Source: a virus. Taken from it: DNA of 40,563 bases. Under the pieces are notes generated by a model. It was given only the letters and a program-made list of their open reading frames with translations. It was not told where the DNA came from and ran no database searches. Numbering within the stretch: the stretch's first letter is position 1; every line of letters begins with the position of its first letter. Made by a program: the position numbers and the translations under genes. Location of the stretch: the IMG/VR virus record IMGVR_UViG_3300025769_000280, positions 1 to 40,563 of that record. One strand, given 5' to 3'. Shown piece by piece: positions 1 to 7,392 of the stretch.

Positions 1-732
1 TTCTTCAGCGGCACTTTGTACTGCTGCTTCTAGTTCTTTGATCTTTTGATTTTCATTTAAGTGACTTGCTGAAAACTCTGTAGCAAAAGTTTCGAATAGT
101 TTACGTCCGAAAGTATTTTCTTTTGCGATTTGAATATCTTCTTTAAGTTGAGTCATTTCACCTTTTAGATAGCTGGTTACTGCTTCATTAACAGCCTTGC
201 TTGTGTGCTTAACAAACTTCTCTTTAAGAGAAGCAAACTGCTCACGAGCTTCTTTAACTAGTCTAACTTTAGTTTCTACAACATCTTGACGATCTTTTTG
301 GAAGTCTGTGATCTCTTCAGAAAGTTGTGATGTAACAAACTCTTCGAGTTTGCCAATCAATTCTTGCTGTTGAATTCTTTCAGACTTTAGTTCCTTAATT
401 TCTTCACTAAGTGTTTTAACTAAAAACTGGTCAAAAGTGCCTGCAGATTCTTGCATTTTTGCAACAAACTTAGCACGGTCTTCAGAGATTTGCTTACGCT
501 CTTCAGCGATTTGCTCTAGCTCTGTAGTAAGACCTTCTGTAACCATACGATCTAAGGCTTCAACCATAGTAGATTTATCATGCTCATAGCGTTTTGCAAA
601 CTCCTCGCGAAGTTCTGCAGTAACCTGTGTACGAGTTTCGTTCATCTTTGCTTCCCATTGTTCAGCAATAGCAGAGCGAGTTTCCTCATTTACAAGGTCG
701 CTATCCAAAAGTGGTTTGATAGCATCTAGCAT
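1..732 (-). CDS. 22: Prohead core scaffolding protein gp22-like (partial, 3' end outside window)
   Basis: The first 244 codons are visible, starting at an ATG (730-732) and running off the left edge with no stop. The protein is highly charged, rich in Glu, Lys and Gln, with long heptad-like stretches such as LEQIAEERKQISEDRAKF and VRLVKEAREQFASLKEKF, predicting an almost wholly helical coiled coil. In T4, gp22 is the main internal scaffold of the prohead and is degraded by gp21 during maturation. The gene lies 9 bases downstream of the gp21 protease gene on the same strand, as in T4 (20-67-68-21-22-23), which is the main support. The major capsid gene 23 would be expected just outside the window. 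Sequence similarity alone is weak because coiled-coil scaffolds diverge fast. Confidence 0.82.
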   Translation of the reverse strand, partial: MLDAIKPLLDSDLVNEETRSAIAEQWEAKMNETRTQVTAELREEFAKRYEHDKSTMVEALDRMVTEGLTTELEQIAEERKQISEDRAKFVAKMQESAGTFDQFLVKTLSEEIKELKSERIQQQELIGKLEEFVTSQLSEEITDFQKDRQDVVETKVRLVKEAREQFASLKEKFVKHTSKAVNEAVTSYLKGEMTQLKEDIQIAKENTFGRKLFETFATEFSASHLNENQKIKELEAAVQSAAEE

Positions 733-741
733 TTTGATCTC

Positions 742-1374
742 CTAGATCTTTAGATCCCTGATAAGACGAATCATTTCCTCTTTCAGGTATTTTTGTACTT
801 TAGCATCGCCGCTTGCTTCGCGAGCCATGTCAAGCACTTTATGCCCCCCACGCATATTAAGTAGTCCTTCGTAAATCGCTACTGGATATGCATTTGGTGC
901 ACTGGGTTGTGCCACAACGTCAACTGTGACAATTTCAAAATCAGCAACTTGACCACTGGATTCATTTACGTTTCCACTGCCTCTGCTACTAACTCCTAAT
1001 TTTACTCCACCTTGAATCATTGTTTTCACAAGTTGACCCATAGGTGTTTCAAGAATCTTCAATTTACCATATCCGTTAGGTCCATCCATCCACATACTTT
1101 CAATCATATGTGATACTCGATCGAGGTTAATTTTTAGATCATCTGGATGGTCAACTTCGCCAAGAACGCTGTTGCCTTCTTTAATTTGCTCGTTGATGGT
1201 TGTTACAGCATTGGTAATCTCAGAGACAGGGTAAACACGCTTGTTTGCGTTTTCTACCCCGCCCTGGATACAAATGCCTTTCATGTAGAGATCCTTGCCG
1301 CCATTAGAATTCTCTGTTGCTTCATAAACAACATTTGCATCTTTAAACGTTAGGTTTTCTCTCAAGTATAACAT
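742..1374 (-). CDS. 21: Prohead core protease gp21
   Basis: The 210-aa protein fits the T4 gp21 prohead serine protease, which cleaves the scaffold and capsid proteins inside the prohead before DNA packaging. Visible family features are the N-terminal KGICIQ and NANKRVYP stretch, a GEVDHPDD block with the likely catalytic His76, a GVSSRGSG block (127-134) with the candidate nucleophile Ser at 129/130, and a downstream FEIVTVDVV strand with Asp152. The His-Ser-Asp order matches the herpesvirus-like assembly protease fold known for gp21. No good Shine-Dalgarno site precedes the ATG, but the N-terminal residues align with the family, so the start is kept. It lies 5 bases after the acidic core protein gene and directly before the gp22 scaffold gene, which would be its substrate. 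Confidence 0.93.
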   Translation of the reverse strand: MLYLRENLTFKDANVVYEATENSNGGKDLYMKGICIQGGVENANKRVYPVSEITNAVTTINEQIKEGNSVLGEVDHPDDLKINLDRVSHMIESMWMDGPNGYGKLKILETPMGQLVKTMIQGGVKLGVSSRGSGNVNESSGQVADFEIVTVDVVAQPSAPNAYPVAIYEGLLNMRGGHKVLDMAREASGDAKVQKYLKEEMIRLIRDLKI

Positions 1375-1379
1375 AGAAA

Positions 1380-2072
1380 TTATGCTTTACTCATTGTTGC
1401 GCCACGTGTGTCGTGTGCGTCAGTTTGTACTGTTGATTTTGGTGTAGCACCGCCTTTTTCTTCGCCGGTTGGATCGACTGCTTTGCCGCCCATGTCGTTT
1501 TTGCCAGCTACTGGACCTGATGATCCATCACCTTCTTCGCTAGTTACTGGTGCAGGAGCTTTCTCAGTGTATTCACGAACAAAAGACTCATCTGCCTCTT
1601 CTTCTTCACCTTCGTCTTCATCACCTTCTTCGTCGCCCATGTCCATGTCCATTTCTGGCTCCATGTCCATTGCGTCGTCGTCAGCAGCATCGTCTGCACC
1701 CATTAGTGCTTCAAATTCTGCTTTCAATTCGTCAAGTGCGTCTTCTAGGTCAACAACGCGGTCTTCAATTTCTTCGTCCGCATCATCATCTTCCATTGAA
1801 AGACCTTCTTCGTCTGCTTCGATGTCGTCGATCATATCGTCTGCTGCATCGCCACCTAGCTCTGCTTCATCAAAGTCTGACTCTTCAATTTCTTCTGCTT
1901 CTTCAACTGCATCTTCATCTACTTCTGCAGTTTCTTCAACTTGATCCTCATCTGTGAGACTCTCATAGATGTCACGTGATTTTTCAACCACGATCTCATG
2001 GAACAAATCTTTTGCGCCCTGCTCATCTTCTGCGATAAACAGTTCAATCAATTGCTCAAATTTGTTTGTCAT
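1380..2072 (-). CDS. Acidic prohead core protein (gp68/gp67-like)
   Basis: A 230-aa protein dominated by Asp and Glu from about residue 45 to 165. Its first 40 residues (MTNKFEQLIELFIAEDEQGA then KDLFHEIVVEKSRDIYESL) match the pattern of small T4-type prohead core proteins, where a helix with LIE/LxxAI is followed by AKxLFxExxxEK. The C-terminal part is Gly/Thr/Pro rich and looks disordered. The ORF is open 7 codons further upstream, but the ATG at 2070-2072 is chosen because AGGAGT sits 6 bases before it, whereas the upstream ATG lies before that ribosome site. Position between portal and protease matches T4 genes 67/68. It is probably packed in the prohead core and cut by gp21. The serine-rich ORF on the opposite strand is a shadow of this composition. 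Confidence 0.72.
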   Translation of the reverse strand: MTNKFEQLIELFIAEDEQGAKDLFHEIVVEKSRDIYESLTDEDQVEETAEVDEDAVEEAEEIEESDFDEAELGGDAADDMIDDIEADEEGLSMEDDDADEEIEDRVVDLEDALDELKAEFEALMGADDAADDDAMDMEPEMDMDMGDEEGDEDEGEEEEADESFVREYTEKAPAPVTSEEGDGSSGPVAGKNDMGGKAVDPTGEEKGGATPKSTVQTDAHDTRGATMSKA

Positions 2073-2145
2073 TTGTATAACTCCTATATTCATAAGGCAT
2101 TTGTAGTTTTATTTAGTAATAAGGAGTTTTAAAGGATAAAATGCG

Positions 2146-2166
2146 TACTTTTTGAACCAAAAAGTA
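2146..2166 (-). other. Perfect 9-bp hairpin between two core genes
   Basis: TACTTTTTG and CAAAAAGTA form a perfect 9-bp inverted repeat around a 3-base centre. It lies 22 bases after the stop of the 69-aa gene and about 75 bases before the start of the acidic core gene, in the only sizeable spacer of the head block. It is AU-rich and has no U-run directly after it on the minus strand, so it is more likely a processing, stability or attenuation element than a strong terminator. Its role is inferred only from position. Confidence 0.45.
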
Positions 2167-2187
2167 GACTATAGGATTTTTTTAGGA

Positions 2188-2397
2188 TTATGCTGCTGGT
2201 GCAGGTGCAAATTGCTTGCGAATCTCTTTGATAGACTCTTGATACTCTGCTGCTTTAAGATCACTAAGTTTACGCAGTTTACTCAACTGTTCTAGTGTCA
2301 AACGAGTTTTGCGGGTATCAGTTTTCATAGCAGCACTGCTATCCTGATACTGCTTATCTTCTTCTTGCTTTTTTGCGTCTAGTTCAAATAATAACAT
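2188..2397 (-). CDS. Small prohead core-type protein (gp67 position)
   Basis: A 69-aa charged protein, MLLFELDAKK..., with a central helix-forming segment (LTLEQLSKLRKLSDLKAAEY) and an Ala/Pro-rich end. It begins 8 bases after the portal gene stop and has no clear ribosome binding site, suggesting translational coupling to gp20. In T4 the gene after 20 is 67, a small prohead core protein, and position is the main basis for the call. I see no catalytic or metal-binding motif. It could equally be a lineage-specific head protein. Confidence 0.6.
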   Translation of the reverse strand: MLLFELDAKKQEEDKQYQDSSAAMKTDTRKTRLTLEQLSKLRKLSDLKAAEYQESIKEIRKQFAPAPAA

Positions 2398-2405
2398 GAT
2401 AATAT

Positions 2406-4139
2406 TTATGCTTCTGGCGTTGCTGCTGGACCTGCTTGTGTAAGTGGACTTTCATTGCCAGTTGCACCTGCTTCGCCTGCACCGCCTTCTTCACCGCCGC
2501 CTGGCGCTTCTGCTGCTGGTTCTTCGCTAGGCACTTCAAACGCATCCATGTCTGCTTGGATGCCGCCTGTAGTAACACCAACACTGCGCATGCTAGGTAG
2601 TTCACTTTCAACACTAATATCAGCATTTTCTTCACGCCATAGTTTGTTGTTCTCAGCCATTTCTTCTTCTGTCATGCCCAAGTAACGCTGCATAAGGAAA
2701 CGCTTGCTCATATATGGATAACCTTCAAGTGCTTGGAATGTGTTAATTCTTGCACTGTCCATTTCAGTTTCGCGGTAACTAGCAAAGTTTTGCGGCTCAT
2801 TAAAGCGTAGTTCAAATGTACTGTTGTCAATCTCAACACCGCGCCACTTCAAGAACATTTTAAATTCTCTGTCAAATGTAGCAGCAATAAGACGCTGTAG
2901 TCTCATGCAGTATTCGTTAAAACGCTTTTCTTGAATCATTGCTGTACCAACACGACCGTCATTGTATGCTGCTGGACTGTCTTCAAATCCAGTTGGCAAA
3001 TAACTGCTAGGTATACGCAAGCCACGGAACAGTTTGTTAGTAAAGAATTTCAAGTCATCAATCTCACCAAGGTTTGTGCCACCTGGTAGTGTATCAACTT
3101 TACTGCCTCTGCCTTCCGCTGTTTGTGGGAAGAAGTAGTCTTCGTTGGTTGATAGTGGATTGTATGTTGTATCCATAATGTTAGTGCCGCCGCCAGTTTT
3201 ACTTGGAATACGACGCTGATGAATTTCGTTTTTCACACGCTCAACAAAGCTCATAGCCATATGACTTGGCATGTTTCCTACATCAATATAGAATACTCTG
3301 CGCTCAGGAGCACGTTGAATACGGTAGATAATAATAGCATCTTCAAGCAGTTCTTTTTGCTTGTATACTTTAAACACTTGTTCTAGGATACTATTACCAA
3401 AGGGCCAGTTAGGATCAAGTCCCTCTGTCAAACTAGCATGTACAACATGCTCTGCTTCAATTGCTTTTTCGTTTAGCGCACGATCAAAACGACCTTGCGC
3501 ACTGCTTCCGCCACTGCCATCATATAAGTTACTAGGCTGAATATATCCTCTGTTCTTGTAGAGATCACCTTGATTGCCATGGTCACTGAATGTGCTTGCT
3601 GTGACTGTAAGATTTTCAAAGTTGGGATTGATGTCTTTGATAACATACTGTTCAGGCTTCTTACCTTCACTTTCGTTTACAATGATCTTGGTAACTTTGT
3701 TCATTTCACTCCAATATAGCTGGAATGTTTCTGGATCTCTGACGAATACTTGATCGCCATACTTTAGTGTATTGCGGAAAATCTTAAACAATCGCTTGTC
3801 AAAGTCGTTGAGGTTGTTCCAGTTGACAAGCTGTTTTTTAATAATGTCAATTTCACTCTCAGTTGGCGTTTCGTGAAAGTGAATGTCAAAGCCTGTGCCG
3901 TTTTCTGTGTTTGTTTGTGTACAAAACTCAGCAAGGATATCCAGCGCAGCATTGATCTCACTGTCAATATCCATGGTCTCATACTGACTATAACGTTCAG
4001 TACGATTAGGATGACCACTATAAACTTCTGGCAAGTGACTAGCATAGTGACTGTACTTGGTGCCGTCGGTGCCGCCCTTGTTTGCGTTTGTAAAAGGACT
4101 AGTGTCCTTTACTAATGTGAAGTGTTTTTTCCAGCTCAT
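2406..4139 (-). CDS. 20: Portal vertex protein gp20
   Basis: The 577-aa protein is the T4-type portal, which forms the 12-subunit ring at one head vertex through which DNA is packaged and to which the neck and tail join. Family hallmarks include the early YSGHPNRTERYSQYETMD segment, MDIDSEINAALDILAEFCTQ, VFVRDPETFQLYW, the RIQRAPERRVFYIDVGNMP block in the middle and LRIPSSYLPTGFEDS further on. T4 gp20 is about 520 residues. The extra length is a C-terminal Gly/Ala/Glu-rich tail (about residues 520-577) that looks disordered. The gene heads the minus-strand head block in the T4 order 20-67-68-21-22. Only a weak AAGG precedes the ATG. Confidence 0.96.
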   Translation of the reverse strand: MSWKKHFTLVKDTSPFTNANKGGTDGTKYSHYASHLPEVYSGHPNRTERYSQYETMDIDSEINAALDILAEFCTQTNTENGTGFDIHFHETPTESEIDIIKKQLVNWNNLNDFDKRLFKIFRNTLKYGDQVFVRDPETFQLYWSEMNKVTKIIVNESEGKKPEQYVIKDINPNFENLTVTASTFSDHGNQGDLYKNRGYIQPSNLYDGSGGSSAQGRFDRALNEKAIEAEHVVHASLTEGLDPNWPFGNSILEQVFKVYKQKELLEDAIIIYRIQRAPERRVFYIDVGNMPSHMAMSFVERVKNEIHQRRIPSKTGGGTNIMDTTYNPLSTNEDYFFPQTAEGRGSKVDTLPGGTNLGEIDDLKFFTNKLFRGLRIPSSYLPTGFEDSPAAYNDGRVGTAMIQEKRFNEYCMRLQRLIAATFDREFKMFLKWRGVEIDNSTFELRFNEPQNFASYRETEMDSARINTFQALEGYPYMSKRFLMQRYLGMTEEEMAENNKLWREENADISVESELPSMRSVGVTTGGIQADMDAFEVPSEEPAAEAPGGGEEGGAGEAGATGNESPLTQAGPAATPEA

Positions 4140-4179
4140 AACTTATTATACTACCTTATTGTGTATTTACCTAATAGAT

Positions 4180-6105
4180 TTACTGCACTGCAATGTTTTG
4201 TAATTGTTTTGTTGCTTCTTTTTGCTGCTTTAGCATATCTGAAAGTATACTGTTAGTTGCTGTCATGTCTACTGGCAATCCAGCACCAGGAGCACCACTG
4301 CTTTGTGTTGTTGCGGCACTTGTATTAGTAGGAGTTTCAAATCCGCTACCATCTTCACTGTCCATTGCACTAGGCCCAACTGTAGCCGCAGTAGATGTAC
4401 TAGGTGCACTTGTATTACCATTTCTGGTTTGTCCTGGCGGTCTTGTATTTGTGCCCGCACCAATATTTTGGTTAACTTGGTCAACTAAGAATGTTGCACC
4501 TTTGGTCAGTGTTGTGACACTAGATATTAATCCATCACTTTCTGCTAACAATTTAGTAGTTGTTTCACTGAGTGCCATTCCAAGCTCGCGCTGTGCTTTT
4601 TGCTGTTCAATAAGTGCTTTGGTTGCAGCATCGCCTCCGGCTGCAATACTCTGCATGTCTGTTACTACTTTGCTAACTGTGTCATTTATTGCTTTTGCCA
4701 TCATTTCCTGTTGAGGAACAATCATTGCTTCAGCACTTTTAACAAACGCATTACTTGTAAATCTACCCAGTGTAGCAACTGTGTCTGCTGCATTTAAGTA
4801 TTCTTCGCGAATTGCTGCACTGTTTTCTGCTTGTTTTGTAAACGCATCAATAGCAATTCCACTGCCATCTTTAATACCATCAACAGCACCTTGCACACTT
4901 GCAACTGCATTTGGAAACTGACTCATCTGCATCATTGCTTCTTTACTAACAGCACCGCCAAATGTAACTTGATCAAGAATAGCATCTTTAAGATGCGGAA
5001 AAGCACTTATAAGTTGTTCTGTTTGTTTGCGCTGCTCTGGACCCATTCTTGCAAGACTTGCTTGTACCTGTGCATCTTTACGCTGTGCTTTTTCTGCTTG
5101 TTTTTGTGCCTCAATACTTCTGCCTGTTATTGCACTTAGAATTTTTTGCTGTCTTGCTTGTTCAAACGATGCTTTTGCAACTTCACCAGTTCTAACTGCG
5201 AGTTGATCAAAACTTATACCACTAAGTGCAAATTGTTCCATCATGTCTGCAGTAGTGCCGCCCATGTCTTCAAAGCTAAAACCCATTTGTTTTAGTTGTC
5301 TGCCCATGTCACCGCCAGCAAGAGCTCTGTTTGCTTTGCTGAACTCTCTTGCACCCACTGCAGTCTGTCCACCAAAACTTGCCATTGCTTCGCCATTGTT
5401 CTTCATAACATTTGTAAACTCGCCCATGGTCAAGTATCCATTGTGTGCTGCAGTTCTAAATTCTATCAAACTTCCGCCCAGCGTTGCGCCACCTGCTTGT
5501 ACTGCATCAAATGCTGCACTGGTTGCATTAAGTTTATCAAACAAAAATCCTGCTACTGCAGCGGTGCCACCAACAACCAATCCAGGTGCAACTGCACCTA
5601 AAACGCCGCCGGCTAATGTTCCCATGCCCTCACTTAGGCCTGTTAGGCTACTAGAGAAGTTGCCCACTGCAGCACCAAGAGCCCCGCCTGCCATTAGTTT
5701 TCCAAACCCTCCGGCGTCTTCGACCATTTTAGCTGCAGCTTCGGTTAATCCTTTTGCCATAGCAAAGGGTGCAGTACTGGCTGTTTCAAAACTACGGAAT
5801 AGATTAGAACTTGCTCTGCCTATGTTATCACTAAACGTTCTACCGGATCTACCAGCAAGTGTTAATCCTTGATACGCACTATTGCCGCCTTCGTTAACAT
5901 TGTCGCCAGCACTTTTTGCTTGGCTGCCCAAACTAGCAATAACTCTACCGGCTGCACTGCTTTGACTTTTAAGCACAGTAGTCGGGTCACTGCCACCGCC
6001 GGACTGTTGCTGAGACATTACCTGCAACAATGACTGAAGTGTAGATTCTTGCGCAAATCCGTCCGCAAATACGGTACCAATACCTGGAATATCAACTGAA
6101 GGCAA
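4180..6105 (-). CDS. Putative tail tape measure protein (gp29-like role)
   Basis: A 641-aa protein rich in Ala, Gly, Ser and Gln. It has a short N-terminal motif (VDIPGIGTVFADGFAQESTL), a long hydrophobic Gly/Ala region at about residues 130-190, helical middle segments and a Thr/Ser/Pro-rich linker before a final helix. This make-up is typical of tape measure proteins, which set tail length and sit in the tail tube; T4 gp29, with that role, has 590 residues. The start is TTG at 6103-6105: CTCCT at 6115-6119 reads AGGAG on this strand, 9 bases upstream, and no ATG fits. It is divergent from the gp26-like gene, with a late promoter for each. Direct homology to gp29 cannot be shown by eye; a large internal virion protein is the alternative. 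Confidence 0.68.
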   Translation of the reverse strand: MPSVDIPGIGTVFADGFAQESTLQSLLQVMSQQQSGGGSDPTTVLKSQSSAAGRVIASLGSQAKSAGDNVNEGGNSAYQGLTLAGRSGRTFSDNIGRASSNLFRSFETASTAPFAMAKGLTEAAAKMVEDAGGFGKLMAGGALGAAVGNFSSSLTGLSEGMGTLAGGVLGAVAPGLVVGGTAAVAGFLFDKLNATSAAFDAVQAGGATLGGSLIEFRTAAHNGYLTMGEFTNVMKNNGEAMASFGGQTAVGAREFSKANRALAGGDMGRQLKQMGFSFEDMGGTTADMMEQFALSGISFDQLAVRTGEVAKASFEQARQQKILSAITGRSIEAQKQAEKAQRKDAQVQASLARMGPEQRKQTEQLISAFPHLKDAILDQVTFGGAVSKEAMMQMSQFPNAVASVQGAVDGIKDGSGIAIDAFTKQAENSAAIREEYLNAADTVATLGRFTSNAFVKSAEAMIVPQQEMMAKAINDTVSKVVTDMQSIAAGGDAATKALIEQQKAQRELGMALSETTTKLLAESDGLISSVTTLTKGATFLVDQVNQNIGAGTNTRPPGQTRNGNTSAPSTSTAATVGPSAMDSEDGSGFETPTNTSAATTQSSGAPGAGLPVDMTATNSILSDMLKQQKEATKQLQNIAVQ

Positions 6106-6115
6106 AGAAAATTTC

Positions 6116-6134
6116 TCCTATTATATGCGTATAT
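6116..6134 (-). repeat. Shared 19-bp leader motif, copy 1
   Basis: On the minus strand this reads ATATACGCATATAATAGGA and runs into the ribosome binding site of the tape measure gene. It matches the element at 15539-15557 in 18 of 19 positions, where it leads into the ribosome site of the gp55 gene. The core, TATATGCGTATA on the plus strand, is nearly palindromic, so it could be an operator or a shared 5' leader. Confidence 0.55.
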
Positions 6135-6139
6135 AAATA
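6132..6139 (+). promoter_or_regulatory. T4-type late promoter for the gp26-like gene
   Basis: An exact TATAAATA, the T4 late promoter -10 element recognised by gp55. It lies 43 bases upstream of the gp26-like start, giving a normal leader that contains GGAG at 6173-6176. Confidence 0.75.
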
Positions 6140-6152
6140 TATAATACAACCA

Positions 6153-6160
6153 TATTTATA
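6153..6160 (-). promoter_or_regulatory. T4-type late promoter for the tape measure gene
   Basis: TATTTATA on the plus strand is an exact TATAAATA on the minus strand. It lies 47 bases upstream of the TTG start of the tape measure gene, and 13 bases separate it from the divergent late promoter at 6132-6139. The two transcripts would start across each other, so they overlap at their 5' ends. Confidence 0.7.
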
Positions 6161-6182
6161 TTGTATTTACCTGGAGAAAAAC

Positions 6183-7091
6183 ATGGCAGATGCGCCTGAG
6201 AACTTTTCAATGACGCCTGAGCAAATTGCACAGATGCAAAATCAACAACAAATAGTAAATCCACTGTCAAAATACATGAGACAAGCAAGTATTCATGTTA
6301 AACTACCCAGCAATGGTGTTTTTTGGGCACAAGGATGCTTGGAAATGCCAGTTACTGGTGAACTTCCGGTGTTGCCCATGAGTACACAGGATGAAATCAC
6401 CTTAAACACACCCGATGCACTGATGAATGGTGCTGGTGTTGTAAGCATGGTATCCAGTTGTATTCCTAACATTAAAAATCCATGGATGATTCCTATTACT
6501 GACTTAGACACTATTCTCATAGGTATCAGAATTGCAAGTTATGGTGAAACCATGGACTACAGTAGTAAATGCCCAAGTTGTGAAAACACCGACGATTATG
6601 AAATTGATCTAAGACAGTTTTTGGACATGCCTGTTAACATGGCTATATATGATGCTCCGTTCGAATACAAGGGTATGACTGTGTATATACAACCTCTAAA
6701 CTTTGAACACATTAACCAACAAAACCTAGAAACGTTTGAACAGCAACGATTAGTAATGATGGTTAACAATTCTGAACTAAGCACCGAGGACAAGCAGGCA
6801 AGATTCCATGAAATATTTTCTAAGATGACCGAATACACCATCAAGGGTGTGAGTGGTAGTATTAGAAAAATAATCACACCAGACGGCATCGAAGTCACTG
6901 ATCCTAGTCATCATTATGAATTTGTAAAAGGCGCAGAACGTCAGTTTTACGATGCACTGCGCAAGCATGTAGAAACTGTACAGAAAGCAATACCTGAAAA
7001 AACAGTTAGCACTAACTGCAGCGAATGCAATCACAGTTACGATACTCCATTCACATTTGACCAAGCAAATTTTTTCGCATTCGCCTCTTAG
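6183..7091 (+). CDS. 26: gp26-like baseplate hub / tail assembly protein, zero-frame product
   Basis: A 302-aa protein of the T4 baseplate hub gp26 type (the T4_baseplate family in Pfam). The family core is IHVKLPSNGVFW, PVLPMSTQDEITLNTPDALMNG, and SCIPNIKNPWMIPITDLDTILIGIRIASYG. Two Cys pairs, C130-P-S-C133 and C279-S-E-C282, probably bind zinc together. T4 gp26 (208 aa) is needed to assemble the central baseplate hub but is not seen in the mature baseplate, so a chaperone role is likely. GGAG lies 6 bases before the ATG. The ORF ends at TAG 7089-7091, just after a slippery sequence, and a second ORF continues in the -1 frame. This protein is probably made both alone and as a 374-aa extended form. 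Confidence 0.85.
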   Translation: MADAPENFSMTPEQIAQMQNQQQIVNPLSKYMRQASIHVKLPSNGVFWAQGCLEMPVTGELPVLPMSTQDEITLNTPDALMNGAGVVSMVSSCIPNIKNPWMIPITDLDTILIGIRIASYGETMDYSSKCPSCENTDDYEIDLRQFLDMPVNMAIYDAPFEYKGMTVYIQPLNFEHINQQNLETFEQQRLVMMVNNSELSTEDKQARFHEIFSKMTEYTIKGVSGSIRKIITPDGIEVTDPSHHYEFVKGAERQFYDALRKHVETVQKAIPEKTVSTNCSECNHSYDTPFTFDQANFFAFAS

Positions 7092-7306
7092 CATTAAGCA
7101 ATTCCGAGATTGAGGGGCTACTAAAGGATTACGACAATAACGTTCGTTCGATAAAACAGAACGTTGCTCGTATTGCTTGGTATATGAGAGGCGGAGTAAC
7201 CATGAGTGAACTATACGCCATGGCACAAAGTGACTTTGTTTACTTTAATGAAGTTATCGAAGACAATTTCGAACTCAGTAAGAAAGCTAAACAGATAATA
7301 CTTTAG
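7061..7306 (+). CDS. -1 frame extension of the gp26-like gene (gp51 position)
   Basis: This reading frame opens right after TGA 7058-7060 and ends at TAG 7304-7306. It has no ATG before 7184, yet the residues before that ATG look like real protein (SNSEIEGLLKDYDNN, then VRSIKQNVARIAWYMRGG) and run on into VTMSELYAMAQSDFVYFNEV. A -1 shift in the run A AAT TTT TTC (7067-7076) joins it to the gp26-like frame, giving ...QANFFRIRLLALSNSE... and a 374-aa fusion. In T4 gene 51, a hub assembly factor, directly follows gene 26, so this part may stand in for gp51. The zero-frame plus frameshifted pair beside a tape measure gene mirrors lambda G and GT. A separate short protein from ATG 7184 or 7202 is the alternative. 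Confidence 0.7.
   Translation, partial: PSKFFRIRLLALSNSEIEGLLKDYDNNVRSIKQNVARIAWYMRGGVTMSELYAMAQSDFVYFNEVIEDNFELSKKAKQIIL
7067..7076 (+). other. Candidate -1 programmed frameshift site
   Basis: Zero-frame codons GCA AAT TTT TTC contain two overlapping X_XXY_YYZ heptamers, A_AAT_TTT (7067-7073) and T_TTT_TTC (7070-7076). A slip at either gives the same amino acid sequence. The site lies inside the only window in which both frames are open (7061-7088). No strong downstream stem is obvious; a weak pairing of CCTC 7084-7087 with GAGG 7116-7119 is possible. Confidence 0.65.
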
Positions 7307-7334
7307 GAATGAGCTGAAGCTCATTCGTTCTTTT
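7307..7334 (+). terminator. Rho-independent terminator after gp26-like/extension
   Basis: GAATGAGC-TGAA-GCTCATTC (7307-7326) is a perfect 8-bp stem with a UGAA tetraloop, followed by GTTCTTTT. It begins at the base after the TAG of the -1 frame ORF. That placement shows the extension ORF belongs to the transcribed unit. Confidence 0.8.
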
Positions 7335-7392
7335 CACTTCGTTCAATCACTTTTTTCTTTATTAGAACATATAATTTAATGAACGAAGTGAA
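7333..7392. repeat. 13-bp inverted repeat
   Basis: TTCACTTCGTTCA (7333-7345) and TGAACGAAGTGAA (7380-7392) are exact inverted copies separated by 34 AT-rich bases. They lie between the gp26 terminator and the structured intergenic region. They could form a second terminator stem or be a protein or nuclease target. No evidence decides between these. Confidence 0.6.

Noticed and set aside
1408-1957. Long Ser-rich and Leu/His-rich ORFs on the plus strand opposite the acidic core gene
   Set aside because: They are complements of the Asp/Glu-rich coding sequence (GAA/GAT/GAC read as TTC/ATC/GTC), with no ribosome site or family match.
2403-2410. Late promoter CATAAATA on the minus strand before the 69-aa gene
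   Set aside because: One mismatch and only 5 bases from the start codon, inside the end of the portal gene. A transcript from it would begin inside the coding sequence.
4140-4180. Promoter before the portal gene (TATAAT 5 bases before the ATG)
   Set aside because: No acceptable -35 element and no late motif within two mismatches. In AT-rich DNA this is not enough.
6777-7226. 149-aa minus-strand ORF across the gp26-like gene end
   Set aside because: It lies opposite the gp26-like gene and its -1 extension, both with clear protein features. It has no ribosome site and unnatural composition.
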